Source: JACMLC01 sp963720235
GTDB lineage: Bacteria; Acidobacteriota; Blastocatellia; Pyrinomonadales; Pyrinomonadaceae
NCBI GenBank assembly: GCA_963720235.1
Contig: OY970389.1
Location: 868,001-932,000, forward strand
Direction: 5' to 3'
Length of the DNA: 64,000 nt
The translations under genes and the position numbers were made by a program. The notes beneath the pieces were generated by a model. The model saw only the letters and a list, made by a program, of their open reading frames with translations. It searched no databases and was not told the origin of the DNA. Each line of letters begins with the position of its first letter. The first letter of the stretch is position 1. Shown piece by piece: positions 42,531-51,641 of this stretch.

Positions 42531-43322
42531 ATGCTCGCTGATTTCGCAGAGGTAGTTCAGCAGGGGACGCGCGACGAAGCATTGCTGGCCGCGCTTGAAT
42601 GGAAAAGCCTGCCGCGTCACATCGCAATCATCATGGATGGCAACGGGCGTTGGGCGGCACAGCGCGGGCAGCCGCGCATCGCAGGCCATCGCGCAGGTGT
42701 CGAAGCCGTGCGCGCCTCTGTTGATACCGGCGCGCGGCTCGGCCTCGGCGCGCTCACGCTCTATGCTTTCTCGACGGAGAACTGGAAACGCCCGCGTCTC
42801 GAAGTCGATGCCTTGATGCGTATGCTCAGGCGTTACCTGCGGCTTGAGTTGGATGAGATTGACCGGCAGAACATACGCTTTCAGGCTATCGGGCGTCTGG
42901 AAGGTTTGGCGGAAACTGTGCGGCGTGAAATCACAAAAGCCACCGAGAGGACAGCCGCGAACACCGGCATGGTCTTGAGCGTGGCTTTGAACTACGGCGG
43001 GCGCGCAGAGATTGTTGATGCCTGCCGTAAGGCCGTCGCGCGTCTCATAGCGGAAGGCAAGCCGCCGGAAGATTTATCAGAAGACGACATCACTCGTGAG
43101 CTTTACACACAGGGCTTGCCGGAGCTAGACCTGCTCGTGCGCACGAGCGGCGAGATGCGTATCTCAAATTTTCTGCTGTGGCAAAATGCCTACAGCGAGA
43201 TTTACGTGACCGAAACCTTGTGGCCCGATTTTCGTCGCGTGCACCTGCTCGAAGCCATCATTGATTTTCAACGCCGCGACCGTCGCTTCGGTGGCTTGAA
43301 GTTAGTTGCAAATGCAAAGTAA
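42531..43322 (+). CDS. uppS: Undecaprenyl diphosphate synthase
   Basis: A 263-residue cis-prenyltransferase that makes the C55 carrier lipid for cell-wall synthesis. The catalytic Asp is in IIMDGNGRWA, with GHRAGVEAVR, TLYAFSTENW and the C-terminal RTSGEMRISNF and LWPDF. ATG at 42531 follows GGGAG by five bases. It opens the conserved uppS-cdsA-dxr-rseP-ispG block. Confidence 0.97.
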   Translation: MLADFAEVVQQGTRDEALLAALEWKSLPRHIAIIMDGNGRWAAQRGQPRIAGHRAGVEAVRASVDTGARLGLGALTLYAFSTENWKRPRLEVDALMRMLRRYLRLELDEIDRQNIRFQAIGRLEGLAETVRREITKATERTAANTGMVLSVALNYGGRAEIVDACRKAVARLIAEGKPPEDLSEDDITRELYTQGLPELDLLVRTSGEMRISNFLLWQNAYSEIYVTETLWPDFRRVHLLEAIIDFQRRDRRFGGLKLVANAK

Positions 43323-43323
43323 G

Positions 43324-43394
43324 GGAGGCAGGGGTTAGGGGTCGGGATAGTCTTGACTATCCCGACCCCCAGCCCCCGACCCCCGACCCCCTAA
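43324..43394. repeat. Family F inverted repeat (GGGGTCGGGA words)
   Basis: Left arm ggggttaggggtcgggatag pairs with the mirrored ctatcccgacccccagcccc. A GC-rich hairpin separates uppS and cdsA, which are normally adjacent. Confidence 0.88.
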
Positions 43395-43398
43395 CTAA

Positions 43399-44208
43399 AT
43401 GTCTCGTATCATCACCGCCCTGATTGTCCTGCCTGTCCTGATTGCTTCCATCTATTTTTCGTGGCTCTGGCCTCTGTTTATTGTGATGGCTGTGGCGGCG
43501 ATGGTGCTGGGCCTCTATGAATTCTGGCTACTGGCAAAGCGGCGCGGGATGAAGCCGGATGAGGTCGTAGGGTTTTTGGGTGCGGCTGCATTATTTGCGG
43601 GATTCTTTTTTGATGTGCCGGGCGAAGCGTTGCTGCTGACGCTGATTATCTTTGTGATTGCCGCGCTCTCGGTTGAGATGTTGAAGGGCGCGCCGTTTGA
43701 CAAGATGATTGCATCTGTCGGCGCAACTGTTTTGGGCGTGCTTTATGTAGTGATGCTCGGCGGGCATCTGGTGGCCGTGCGTATGTTGCCGGAGCAAAAG
43801 CTGGCGGCGCATCTGCTCTTCTTTTTCTTTCTTATCATTATGGGTTCGGACACGGGGGCTTATTACACTGGCCGCGCGTTCGGGCGGCATAAACTTGCGC
43901 CGAAGATTAGTCCGGGCAAGACTTGGGAGGGAGCCATAGGAGGCATGCTGGCGAGCCTGCTGATGGCGGTTGTGGCCCATTACTGGTTTTTCCCCGAATT
44001 AAAGTTGAAAGCAGCTTTGCCACTTGCGGCGGCGATGAATGTTTTGGGAGTGATAGGGGATTTGACTGAGAGCGCGCTCAAGCGCGGGGCGGACGCGAAA
44101 GACGCCGCGAAGATTTTGCCCGGCCATGGAGGGCTGCTGGATCGTCTTGATAGCTTGCTCTTCAACGCGCCGCTCATCTACTATTTCGCACGCGCTTACT
44201 TTTATTAA
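43399..44208 (+). CDS. cdsA: Phosphatidate cytidylyltransferase
   Basis: A 269-residue multi-pass enzyme making CDP-diacylglycerol for phospholipids. The CDS signature near the end includes KISPGKTWEGAIGG and LKRGADAKDAAKILPGHGGLLDRLDS. About seven membrane helices. Standard length and context downstream of uppS. Confidence 0.96.
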   Translation: MSRIITALIVLPVLIASIYFSWLWPLFIVMAVAAMVLGLYEFWLLAKRRGMKPDEVVGFLGAAALFAGFFFDVPGEALLLTLIIFVIAALSVEMLKGAPFDKMIASVGATVLGVLYVVMLGGHLVAVRMLPEQKLAAHLLFFFFLIIMGSDTGAYYTGRAFGRHKLAPKISPGKTWEGAIGGMLASLLMAVVAHYWFFPELKLKAALPLAAAMNVLGVIGDLTESALKRGADAKDAAKILPGHGGLLDRLDSLLFNAPLIYYFARAYFY

Positions 44209-44210
44209 AA

Positions 44211-44325
44211 TGCCACAGAGACACAGAGACACGGAGATAAAGAAAAAGGTAAAAGGAAAATGAAATCTCTTAATTTTGCTTTTTACCCATTTCCTTCCTC
44301 CGTGTCTCTGTGTCTCTGTGGCAAA
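44211..44325. repeat. Family B inverted repeat, copy 2
   Basis: Left arm gccacagagacacagagaca and right arm tgtctctgtgtctctgtggc, with a nested AAAAAGGTAAAAGG/CTTTTTACCC pair. Same design as the copy at 12.99 kb though the word differs (acagagac versus gcagagacgcgg). Confidence 0.9.
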
Positions 44326-44335
44326 CTATTTTAAA

Positions 44336-44752
44336 GTGACAACGAAAAAGCTTTTTATCGTCATCGGCGGCATCGTGGCCGGAGCAGTCTTGCTGATTGC
44401 AATCTTTGTCGGCTTGATTGTCGGCCTCGCTTTTTATTCGGTAAGCCAGAGTCAGGCGGCTGAGACGGCGCGGAATTTTTTGCGCGGCAATGAAAAGCTC
44501 AAGCAGGACATCGGGACAGTCAACGATTTTGGGACATTCGTCACAGGCAGCGTCAATTCACAGGGCGCAGAGGGCGAAGCGACGCTCTATCTGAAAGTCA
44601 TCGGTGAGAAAAAGACTGTCAATGCGAAGGTGGATTTGATGTATCAGAGCGGTCGCGCATGGCGCGTGACGGATGCGTCTTATGAAAATGAAGCCGGGCA
44701 GAATGTTGACTTGCTGGAACAATACGAACCAACTCCGCCGGATGTGAAGTAG
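44336..44752 (+). CDS. Membrane-anchored Coa1-like protein
   Basis: A 138-residue protein with one N-terminal membrane helix (about 5-35) followed by an all-beta domain. The pattern FVTGSVNSQGAEGEATLYLKVIG and the closing NVDLLEQYEP fits Coa1/Tim21-like domains. These occur in cytochrome oxidase assembly factors and unknown bacterial proteins. The start is the GTG at 44336, as the upstream codons lie in the family B repeat. It sits between cdsA and dxr, which are usually adjacent. The role is unknown. Confidence 0.65.
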   Translation: MTTKKLFIVIGGIVAGAVLLIAIFVGLIVGLAFYSVSQSQAAETARNFLRGNEKLKQDIGTVNDFGTFVTGSVNSQGAEGEATLYLKVIGEKKTVNAKVDLMYQSGRAWRVTDASYENEAGQNVDLLEQYEPTPPDVK

Positions 44753-44766
44753 CGATGTAGAAGAAA

Positions 44767-45972
44767 ATGGAAACTAAAGGCATAGCTATTCTCGGCTCGA
44801 CCGGGTCAATCGGACGCAACACTCTGCGCGTAATAGAAACTTTGGGCGCGCAAAATTTTCGCGTCGTCGCCTTGAGCGCGGGCCGTAATGTCGCGCTCCT
44901 CGCAGAACAGGTTGAGCGGCATCGTCCTGAAATCGTCTCGGTCGAGACGGAAGAGTGCGCAGAAGAATTGCGCGCCGCTCTGGGCCAGAAAAATATCGCG
45001 CCGCCGCGCATCCTGACAGGCGAGGCTGGGCTGGTTGAAGCCGCGACACATTCTCACGCCGAGATAGTTGTCAGTGGAACTGTCGGCGCGGTCGGGTTTG
45101 TGCCGACCTTGCGCGCGCTCGAAGCTGGCAAGAATGTCGCACTCGCCAACAAAGAGACGCTCGTCATGGCCGGAGAGTTGATGACACGCGCGGCTGAAAA
45201 ATCGGGCGCGCAACTCTTGCCGGTTGATTCGGAACACAATGCGCTGCATCAATGTTTAAGAGGCGAAAAGCGCGCGGAAGTTCGCAGGCTTATCCTGACA
45301 GCTTCGGGCGGCCCATTTCGCACACGCAGTTTAGAAGAGATGCAGCAGGCGAGTGTTGCGGAAGCCCTCAATCATCCGACATGGAACATGGGCGATAAGA
45401 TTACGATTGATTGCGCGACCCTCATGAACAAAGGTTTAGAAGTCATAGAGGCGCGCTGGCTCTTCGGGTTTGATGCAGACCGGATTGACATCCTCGTGCA
45501 TCCTCAATCCGTAGTCCATTCAATGATTGAACTGGTGGACGGCTCTGTCATAGCGCAGATGGGCGTCACGGACATGCGCCATGCGATTCAGTATGCATTG
45601 ACATATCCCGAAAGACATCCGTCAGAGTTGCCCTCTTTGGATTTGACGAAACTTTCCGCGCTTCATTTTGAAGCCCCGGACATGGAGCGTTTCCCTTGCA
45701 TCAAACTCGCTTACAGAGCCTTGCGCGAAGGCGGCACGCTCGCGGCGGCGATGAATGCTGCTAACGAGGAAGCTGTGCAGGCTTTCATAGAAGAACGCAT
45801 CTCTCTGACAGACATCCCGCAGGTTATAGAAGAAGTGATGGACGAGCACGCGATTGAAAAGGTAGAGAGTCTTGACACAGTGCTTGCGGCAGACCGCGCG
45901 GCGCGTGTGTTGGCGAGAGAGAAGGTGGAGAGCAGAAGTCGGAAAGCTGTGACGATTGATGCAGCTCTTTAA
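44767..45972 (+). CDS. dxr: 1-deoxy-D-xylulose 5-phosphate reductoisomerase
   Basis: A 401-residue enzyme of the MEP isoprenoid pathway. The NADPH motif is GSTGSIGRNTL, the metal site lies in PVDSEHNALHQCL, and the substrate contacts are in TASGGPFR and WNMGDKITID. Standard length; start at ATG 44767. Downstream partners include rseP and ispG. Confidence 0.97.
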   Translation: METKGIAILGSTGSIGRNTLRVIETLGAQNFRVVALSAGRNVALLAEQVERHRPEIVSVETEECAEELRAALGQKNIAPPRILTGEAGLVEAATHSHAEIVVSGTVGAVGFVPTLRALEAGKNVALANKETLVMAGELMTRAAEKSGAQLLPVDSEHNALHQCLRGEKRAEVRRLILTASGGPFRTRSLEEMQQASVAEALNHPTWNMGDKITIDCATLMNKGLEVIEARWLFGFDADRIDILVHPQSVVHSMIELVDGSVIAQMGVTDMRHAIQYALTYPERHPSELPSLDLTKLSALHFEAPDMERFPCIKLAYRALREGGTLAAAMNAANEEAVQAFIEERISLTDIPQVIEEVMDEHAIEKVESLDTVLAADRAARVLAREKVESRSRKAVTIDAAL

Positions 45973-46002
45973 TTAACTCAAGTAGTAAGTTAACAGAGTG
46001 AT

Positions 46003-46160
46003 GGCGGCTTGCCGCAATGCTGTGCGGAAAAGCAAAGCTTTTCCGGCCAGTGTCAGCTCAACCTTGCAGCGAGGCTGAGCCTCGCTGCAAGTCAAGACGG
46101 ACAAGCAACGGAAAGTCAGAGACTTTCCGCACCGCAGGCGGCTCAAGCCGCAGTCGTTTC
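46003..46160. repeat. Family G cluster of short hairpins (GCGGAAAGTC/GACTTTCCGC words), copy 1
   Basis: A chain of small palindromes: ggaaaagcaaagcttttcc, cagcgaggctgagcctcgctg, ggaaagtcagagactttcc and ggcggctcaagccgc. This and the next repeat fill most of the 465-bp gap before rseP. Related clusters occur at 52.2 and 58.6-58.96 kb. Confidence 0.88.
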
Positions 46161-46199
46161 GATAACTAACAACTTGGGTTAATTAAGAATAAGCGAACA

Positions 46200-46302
46200 G
46201 TTCGTGCAAAGGCGCAAAGCGAAAAACTCAAGCACGCAAAGATAAACTTCTTCTTTGCGTGCTTGAGTTTTTTTCTTTGCGCCTTTGCGTGAACCGTTCG
46301 CA
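46200..46302. repeat. Family A inverted repeat variant, copy 8
   Basis: gttcgtgcaaaggcgcaaag mirrors ctttgcgcctttgcgtgaac, with inner arms aactcaagcacgcaaag and ctttgcgtgcttgagtt. The outer end differs from other copies (gttcg in place of tcccg or tcgcg). Confidence 0.88.
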
Positions 46303-46437
46303 GCTTCTTTTGCCTTTTACCTTTTGCGCTTTGACCTGTAAACTGATGTGCAACCCGGCGGATGGTCTTGGGAGTCTAAACCGCGTTGCGAAAAGGTTTC
46401 GCGGGATTTTTTATAAGAGATCGAGAGAGAGTTACGG

Positions 46438-47838
46438 ATGAGTTCTTATTTAATTGGCGGCCTTGCTTTTATTTTCATTCTCGGCGCGGCAGTAGTCTTG
46501 CACGAGTTCGGCCATTTCATCGTCGCGAAGCTTTTAAAAATTCGCGTCGAGACTTTTTCCGTAGGCTTTGGCCCACGCATCTTTGGCAAGAAATGGGGTA
46601 CGACGGATTATCGCCTCTCGGCCATTCCGCTCGGCGGTTATGTCAAGCTCGGCGGCGATGAATCCAACGCGCCGATTGAAGGCGAAGGCGCGTCTGACAT
46701 TCCGCCCGAAGAGCAATTTAGTTTGCGCCCGCGCTGGCAGAAATTTCTGGTCGCCGTCGCCGGGCCAGTGATGAATATTCTGACCGCGCTCTCGATTCCA
46801 TTTTTCGGAGCGATGATACAGGGCGTGCCTGTTACGCCTTCGCCGATTGTGATGACCGTCAAACAGGACGGAGCCGCAGCTAAAGCAGGAATCCAACCCG
46901 GCGACCGCATCGTCTCGTTTGACGGCAAGGAGAATCCGACTTGGGATCGCATCGTCAACGACACGCTCATCTCGCCCGAACAACCGCTTCCCGTCATCGT
47001 CGAGAGAAACGGCCAGCGTCTCTCTCTGACAATCAAGCCGACACGCGAGACAGACAAGCGCGGCAACGTGATGGGCAGCCTCGACCTTGAGCCGGACATG
47101 GGCGCGAGTGCCATCATCGTCGGCAGAGTCGAGCCAAACACTCCGGCAGCAGAGGCCGGGCTGCAACAGGGCGACCGCATCGTCAAAGTCAATGACCAAA
47201 TCGCGCGCAATAAAGAAGATGTCTTGCAGTTCATCACAGACCACAAGAGTGAACCGATTCGTCTGACGGTTGAGCGCGGCAATGGCGAGCGCAAAGAGAT
47301 AACTGCGACTGCACGTTCATTGCCGCCGGATGGCAGAGAGCGTTTAGGCTTTGGCTTTGGCCCACCGCCGAGAGAGCGCGTCAACATCGCATCTGCTGCA
47401 AGCCATGCTGTCAACACGAACATAGAGATTATACGATTGACGGGCAAAGCTCTGGGCCAGGTCTTTAGCGGGCAGCGCAGCGTTCGCGACACACTCTCTG
47501 GCCCAATCGGCATCGCGCAGGAATCCTCGCGCGTCGCCAACGATTTTGGTTGGGAAGGCGTCTTCTTCATGCTCATGTTTATGAGCCTGAACCTCGGAGT
47601 CTTTAACCTGCTACCGATTCCAGTGCTCGACGGCGGCGCAATCTTTATCCTGCTCATCGAAGCCGTACTCTCAGTCGTCGGCCTGAAACTTTCCATGACC
47701 GTGCGCGAGCGCATACAGCAGGTGGGCTTTGTCATGCTCCTCTTGCTGATGGGCTTTGTCATCACCAACGACCTTTTGAAAGTGGCATCGAGTTGGCGCA
47801 AGAGCGAACCGCCAGCCGCCACCGCACCACAGAAATGA
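46438..47838 (+). CDS. rseP: Site-2 metalloprotease RseP
   Basis: A 466-residue intramembrane zinc protease that releases envelope-stress sigma factors by cutting anti-sigma proteins. The HExxH motif is in VVLHEFGHFIVAKLL. Two PDZ domains (about 125-205 and 210-290) each contain a GDRIV motif. The third metal ligand is in NLLPIPVLDGG. It lies between dxr and ispG as in many bacteria. Confidence 0.96.
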   Translation: MSSYLIGGLAFIFILGAAVVLHEFGHFIVAKLLKIRVETFSVGFGPRIFGKKWGTTDYRLSAIPLGGYVKLGGDESNAPIEGEGASDIPPEEQFSLRPRWQKFLVAVAGPVMNILTALSIPFFGAMIQGVPVTPSPIVMTVKQDGAAAKAGIQPGDRIVSFDGKENPTWDRIVNDTLISPEQPLPVIVERNGQRLSLTIKPTRETDKRGNVMGSLDLEPDMGASAIIVGRVEPNTPAAEAGLQQGDRIVKVNDQIARNKEDVLQFITDHKSEPIRLTVERGNGERKEITATARSLPPDGRERLGFGFGPPPRERVNIASAASHAVNTNIEIIRLTGKALGQVFSGQRSVRDTLSGPIGIAQESSRVANDFGWEGVFFMLMFMSLNLGVFNLLPIPVLDGGAIFILLIEAVLSVVGLKLSMTVRERIQQVGFVMLLLLMGFVITNDLLKVASSWRKSEPPAATAPQK

Positions 47839-47913
47839 GTCTGGAGTCTGGAGTCTGGAGTCAAAAACGCTATTAGACTCCAGACTCCAGACTCCAGACT
47901 TCAGACTCCAGAC
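47838..47913. repeat. Family C inverted repeat, copy 3
   Basis: gagtctggagtctggagtctgg words on the left mirror ccagactccagactccagac words on the right. It lies between rseP and ispG. Confidence 0.9.
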
Positions 47914-47918
47914 TTTTT

Positions 47919-49028
47919 ATGAGAAAAACCAGAGCAGTCAAAGTTAAAGATGTGCAGATTGGCGGCGGCGCGCCCGTCGCTATCCAGTCCATGACGAAGA
48001 CGGATACTGTGGATGTGGATGCCACCGTCGCGCAGATTGAAGAGATGATGCGCGCGGGCTGCGAGATAGTGCGCCTCGCAGTTCCTGACAAGGATGCTGC
48101 TCTGGCTCTGAAAGAGATTCGCAAGCGCGTGCCGTCTGTGCCGCTCGTCGCAGATATACACTTTCATTACAAGCTGGCCCTGCTTGCCTTAGAAGCGGGC
48201 ATTGATAAGCTGAGACTGAATCCCGGTAACATCGGAGCGCATGAACGTGTGCGCGAAGTCGTGCGCGCGGCGCAGGCGCAGAAGGTTCCGATTCGCATCG
48301 GCGTCAACGGCGGCTCGCTCGAAAAAGATTTGTTGAAGAGATACGGCACGGCGACGCCGGAAGCGATGGTCGAATCCGCACAGCGTCACATACGTATTCT
48401 CGAAGACCTAGACTTTCAAGACATCATCATCTCGCTCAAAGCCTCTGACGTGCGCCGCACGGTTGCCGCTTATCGCTTGCTCTCCGAGCAGGTTGATTAT
48501 CCGCTTCATCTAGGAGTGACAGAGGCTGGCACAGCATTTAGCGGCTCTCTCAAATCCGCGATAGGTCTTGGCATACTCCTGCACGAAGGCATCGGCGACA
48601 CGATTCGCGTCTCACTTGCGGCAGAGCCGCAGGAAGAGGTGCGCGTCGCGTGGGAAATCTTGAAATCGCTTGAGCTGAGACAGCGCGGAGTGACAGTGGT
48701 TGCATGCCCTACGTGCGGGCGGCTCGATGTGGATGATTTCGTAGGCATCGTGACGGAGATTGAACGCCGCCTCGCGCACATCGAAGAGCCTTTGCATCTC
48801 TCAATCATGGGCTGCGCTGTGAACGGGCCGGGCGAGGCGCATGATTCACAACTCGGCGTCACCTTCGGGCGCAACGTCGGGATGATTTACAAGAACGGCA
48901 TCCCCATGCGCAAGGTCGCGGGCGCAGACATCGTCGAGGCATTCGTCAAAGAGGCCGAAAAGCTTGTCGCAGAAGGCGCGTCCGCCAAAGCCGAATCAGC
49001 AGAGCCACAACTCGTCTCAATCACATAG
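47919..49028 (+). CDS. ispG: 4-hydroxy-3-methylbut-2-enyl diphosphate synthase
   Basis: A 369-residue [4Fe-4S] enzyme of the MEP pathway. The N-terminal QSMTKTDTVDVDATVAQI and PLVADIHFHYKLAL are family motifs. The cluster ligands are in CPTCGR and MGCAVNGPGEA. It is of the short bacterial form. The start ATG lies directly after a family C repeat. Confidence 0.97.
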   Translation: MRKTRAVKVKDVQIGGGAPVAIQSMTKTDTVDVDATVAQIEEMMRAGCEIVRLAVPDKDAALALKEIRKRVPSVPLVADIHFHYKLALLALEAGIDKLRLNPGNIGAHERVREVVRAAQAQKVPIRIGVNGGSLEKDLLKRYGTATPEAMVESAQRHIRILEDLDFQDIIISLKASDVRRTVAAYRLLSEQVDYPLHLGVTEAGTAFSGSLKSAIGLGILLHEGIGDTIRVSLAAEPQEEVRVAWEILKSLELRQRGVTVVACPTCGRLDVDDFVGIVTEIERRLAHIEEPLHLSIMGCAVNGPGEAHDSQLGVTFGRNVGMIYKNGIPMRKVAGADIVEAFVKEAEKLVAEGASAKAESAEPQLVSIT

Positions 49029-49046
49029 GCAAGTTTGGCAAAAGAC

Positions 49047-49123
49047 AATTTCCCGCAAAGACGCAAAGACGCAAAGAAAGACTTAACAGCTTTTCTTTGC
49101 GTCTTTGCGTCTTTGCGGGAGAT
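49047..49123. repeat. Family A inverted repeat, copy 9
   Basis: A compact near-perfect copy: tttcccgcaaagacgcaaag and ctttgcgtctttgcgggaga with a loop of about 20 bp. It separates ispG from the cupin gene. Confidence 0.92.
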
Positions 49124-49165
49124 GCTTTTCTTGTAATTATCTTTTATAAGGAGTCTCTAATTTCA

Positions 49166-49531
49166 ATGCTCATCGTCAATCGCCAACAAGCCGCTATCAT
49201 CAACACGCCGCATGGTTCAGAGATTCGCCCGCTCGTTGACCGCACAACTTCCGCCATCAAGCAGTGCAGCCTCGCCGAAGAAATCCTACCTGTCGGCGCG
49301 GCTGTCGGTCGGCATCATCATCTTGTGACGGAAGAGATTTATTACATCCTGCAAGGCGCAGGCAGAATGACTGTCGGAGAAGAGGCGCGCGATGTCTCGG
49401 CGGGAGATGCAATCTTTATCCCGCGCGGAATGGCCCACACGATTGAGAACACTGGGCAGACGCCGATGACAATTCTACTCGTCTGCGGCCCTGCACATAG
49501 CTTTGAAGACCACCATGAAGAGCAAGGATGA
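49166..49531 (+). CDS. Single-domain cupin
   Basis: A 121-residue cupin. Motif 1 GAAVGRHHHLVTEEIYYILQG has the His-x-His and Glu metal ligands; motif 2 IPRGMAHTIEN has the last His. The metal site is complete, so it could be a small dioxygenase, isomerase or metal-binding sensor; the substrate is unknown. AAGGAG lies about 12 bases before the ATG at 49166. Confidence 0.9.
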   Translation: MLIVNRQQAAIINTPHGSEIRPLVDRTTSAIKQCSLAEEILPVGAAVGRHHHLVTEEIYYILQGAGRMTVGEEARDVSAGDAIFIPRGMAHTIENTGQTPMTILLVCGPAHSFEDHHEEQG

Positions 49532-49622
49532 AGGCGGAAGGATGAAGGATGAAAGAAATGCTATTCAAAGATGAAGCATTCAAATTCAAATAGCACACCT
49601 TTCATCCTTCATCCTTCCGCCT
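49526..49622. repeat. Family H inverted repeat (GGAAGGATGAAGGATG words)
   Basis: Left arm gatgaaggcggaaggatgaa and right arm ttcatccttccgccttcatc, with a spacer holding the weaker pair gctattcaaa/tcaaatagc. It lies between the convergent cupin and pit genes. Confidence 0.9.
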
Positions 49623-49632
49623 TCATCCTTTG

Positions 49633-50673
49633 TCAAGTGAGTTGATAAATAAATTTGATAATCAGAAATGAGAGCGCGGCAATGGCGGCTGAGATAGGGA
49701 TGGTCAGAATCCATGCCCAGACGATGCGGCCAGCGACGCCCCACTTGACTGCGGAGAGGCGGCGTGTTGAGCCGACGCCGACGATTGCGCCCGTGATGGT
49801 ATGCGTCGTCGAAACTGGAATGCCCGCCGCCGTCGCGCCGAACAATGTCAAAGCTCCTGCCGTCTCTGCGCAGAATCCGCCGACGGGTTTTAGTTTCGTA
49901 ATCTTCGACCCCATCGTATGCACAATGCGCCAGCCGCCTGAAAGTGTTCCGGCGGCAATCGCTGCGTGAGCCGTGAGCACGACCCAGAGCGGAATCTCCG
50001 GCAGCGCGCCTCCCGGCCCGGAAGCTACGAGCCCGCCCGCGACGAGCACAGCAGTAATAATGCCCATAGTCTTCTGCGCATCGTTGCCGCCGTGTCCGAG
50101 CGAGTAGGCTGCGGCGGAGAGAAGCTGCCCGCGCCTGAACAGCTTGTCCACGCGCGATGCAGACGAGCGATGAAAGAGCCAATAGACGAGCACCATCAGG
50201 AAGAAGCCCATGAACATTCCGATGAGCGGCGAGGCGACGATAAAGGCCAGCGTCTTAATCCATCCGGCAGGCTTCAACAATCCGCTAAAGCCTCCATAGG
50301 CAGCGATGGCCGCGCCGCCGTAACCGCCAATCAAGGCGTGCGAGCTTGAAGTCGGCAGGCCCAGATACCAAGTAATCAGATTCCAGATAATCGCGCCGAG
50401 CAAGCCAGCGAGCAAGACATACAGACGCAAATCTGCCGCGATTAAATCTATCTGCACAAGGTCGCCGCCGATGGTCTTGGCGACGCGAGTGCCGAAGACC
50501 GCAAAGGCTATAAAGTTGAAGAACGCGGCCCAGACCACTGCGAGTCCCGGCGACAGCACGCGCGTGGACACAACCGTCGCAATCGAATTGGCTGCATCAT
50601 GAAAGCCGTTGATGTAATCGAAGACAAGCGCGACGAAGATAATCAGGATGATGAAAGCCAATGTAACAGTCAT
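49633..50673 (-). CDS. Inorganic phosphate transporter of the Pit family
   Basis: A 346-residue low-affinity phosphate/metal symporter with about ten membrane helices. The Pit signatures are DYINGFHDAANSIATVVSTR at the N-terminus and GIPVSTTHTITGAIVG at the C-terminus. The upstream DUF47 gene is its usual partner. Confidence 0.95.
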   Translation of the reverse strand: MTVTLAFIILIIFVALVFDYINGFHDAANSIATVVSTRVLSPGLAVVWAAFFNFIAFAVFGTRVAKTIGGDLVQIDLIAADLRLYVLLAGLLGAIIWNLITWYLGLPTSSSHALIGGYGGAAIAAYGGFSGLLKPAGWIKTLAFIVASPLIGMFMGFFLMVLVYWLFHRSSASRVDKLFRRGQLLSAAAYSLGHGGNDAQKTMGIITAVLVAGGLVASGPGGALPEIPLWVVLTAHAAIAAGTLSGGWRIVHTMGSKITKLKPVGGFCAETAGALTLFGATAAGIPVSTTHTITGAIVGVGSTRRLSAVKWGVAGRIVWAWILTIPISAAIAALSFLIIKFIYQLT

Positions 50674-50806
50674 GAGTCGAGAGTCAGGAGTCAGGAGTCA
50701 AGAATCTGAAGTCAAGAGCGTGAAGTCAAGAGTCAAGAGTCTGGAGTCGAGACTCTTAAAGTCTTTAAGCTTTTGACTCCAGACTCCAGACTCTCGACTC
50801 CAGACT
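50674..50806. repeat. Family C inverted repeat, copy 4 (expanded)
   Basis: Many gagtcaggagtcaagagtctgg words on the left and ttgactccagactccagact words on the right. The left side is longer than in the other copies and contains additional gaagtcaagag units. Confidence 0.88.
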
Positions 50807-50811
50807 ATTTT

Positions 50812-51435
50812 TTACGTGTGCTTGATAATCACGCTCTCTATGATATTGGAAACATTCTCGCAACGGTCAACCGCCGATTCCAGCTTTTCGTAGATGGCTT
50901 TCCATTTAATGACCGTCAGCGCATCCGTCTCGTTCTTGAAAAGCTCTGCGATGGCCGCATGATAGATGTCGTCGCCTTCGTTCTCCAGCCGGTGAAGCTC
51001 TACGAGCCGCGCTGTCAAACCGCTTGGCCGCGAGAGCATGGAGACTATCTCGTGCAGTTGCACGGCCATGCTCTGTATGACATTTGCAAAGCTGCGCGCG
51101 TAATTTGTGCTCTCATGCACGTCGTACATCACGAGCGCGCGCGCCGCAGAGTCAATCAAATCCACTATGTCATTGAGCGCGCCCGACAACATGTAAATGT
51201 CTTCGCGGTCAAAGGGCGTGATGAAAGATTTGTTAAGGCGCGTTGCAATCGAATGCGTTAACTCGTCGCACGTATGCTCAATGACCTTGATGCGTTTCGA
51301 GTGCTCTGCGAAGTTGCCTTCCTTATCGTTAAGCATCTCGACGAGCGCGCTGGCGGCATCGTAAATGTGCGAAGTCATTTGTGAGAAGAGCGAAAAATAT
51401 TGCTCCTCTTTCGGCAGAAAGTTAAAGAGAGCCAT
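50812..51435 (-). CDS. DUF47 (PhoU-like) regulatory protein of the Pit transporter
   Basis: A 207-residue helical protein of the DUF47/PhoU-like family. FNFLPKEEQYFSLF opens it, and the repeat pattern HTCDELTHSI/RLENEGDDIYHAAI holds the ExxxD metal-binding motifs. It likely controls the Pit transporter encoded next on the same strand, despite the repeat between them. Confidence 0.92.
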   Translation of the reverse strand: MALFNFLPKEEQYFSLFSQMTSHIYDAASALVEMLNDKEGNFAEHSKRIKVIEHTCDELTHSIATRLNKSFITPFDREDIYMLSGALNDIVDLIDSAARALVMYDVHESTNYARSFANVIQSMAVQLHEIVSMLSRPSGLTARLVELHRLENEGDDIYHAAIAELFKNETDALTVIKWKAIYEKLESAVDRCENVSNIIESVIIKHT

Positions 51436-51550
51436 GAAACGTCGCTATCTCCGCTCTGGTGGAATGCAAGAAAATTAGAGGGTCAATATAGTCGAGCGGG
51501 CAAGAGTTGTTTAGACGCGGGCTGAACTGTGGCTGAACCAGACAACGGAC

Positions 51551-51627
51551 AATCTCCCGCAAAGGCGCAAAGGCGCAAAGAAAAGATTTAACTTTTTTCT
51601 TTGCGCCTTTGCGCCTTTGCGGGAGAC
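51551..51627. repeat. Family A inverted repeat, copy 10
   Basis: A compact near-perfect copy: tctcccgcaaaggcgcaaag and ctttgcgcctttgcgggaga with a short loop. It lies between rsmD copy 1 and the DUF47 gene. Confidence 0.92.
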
Positions 51628-51641
51628 TTTTTTGCATCTCT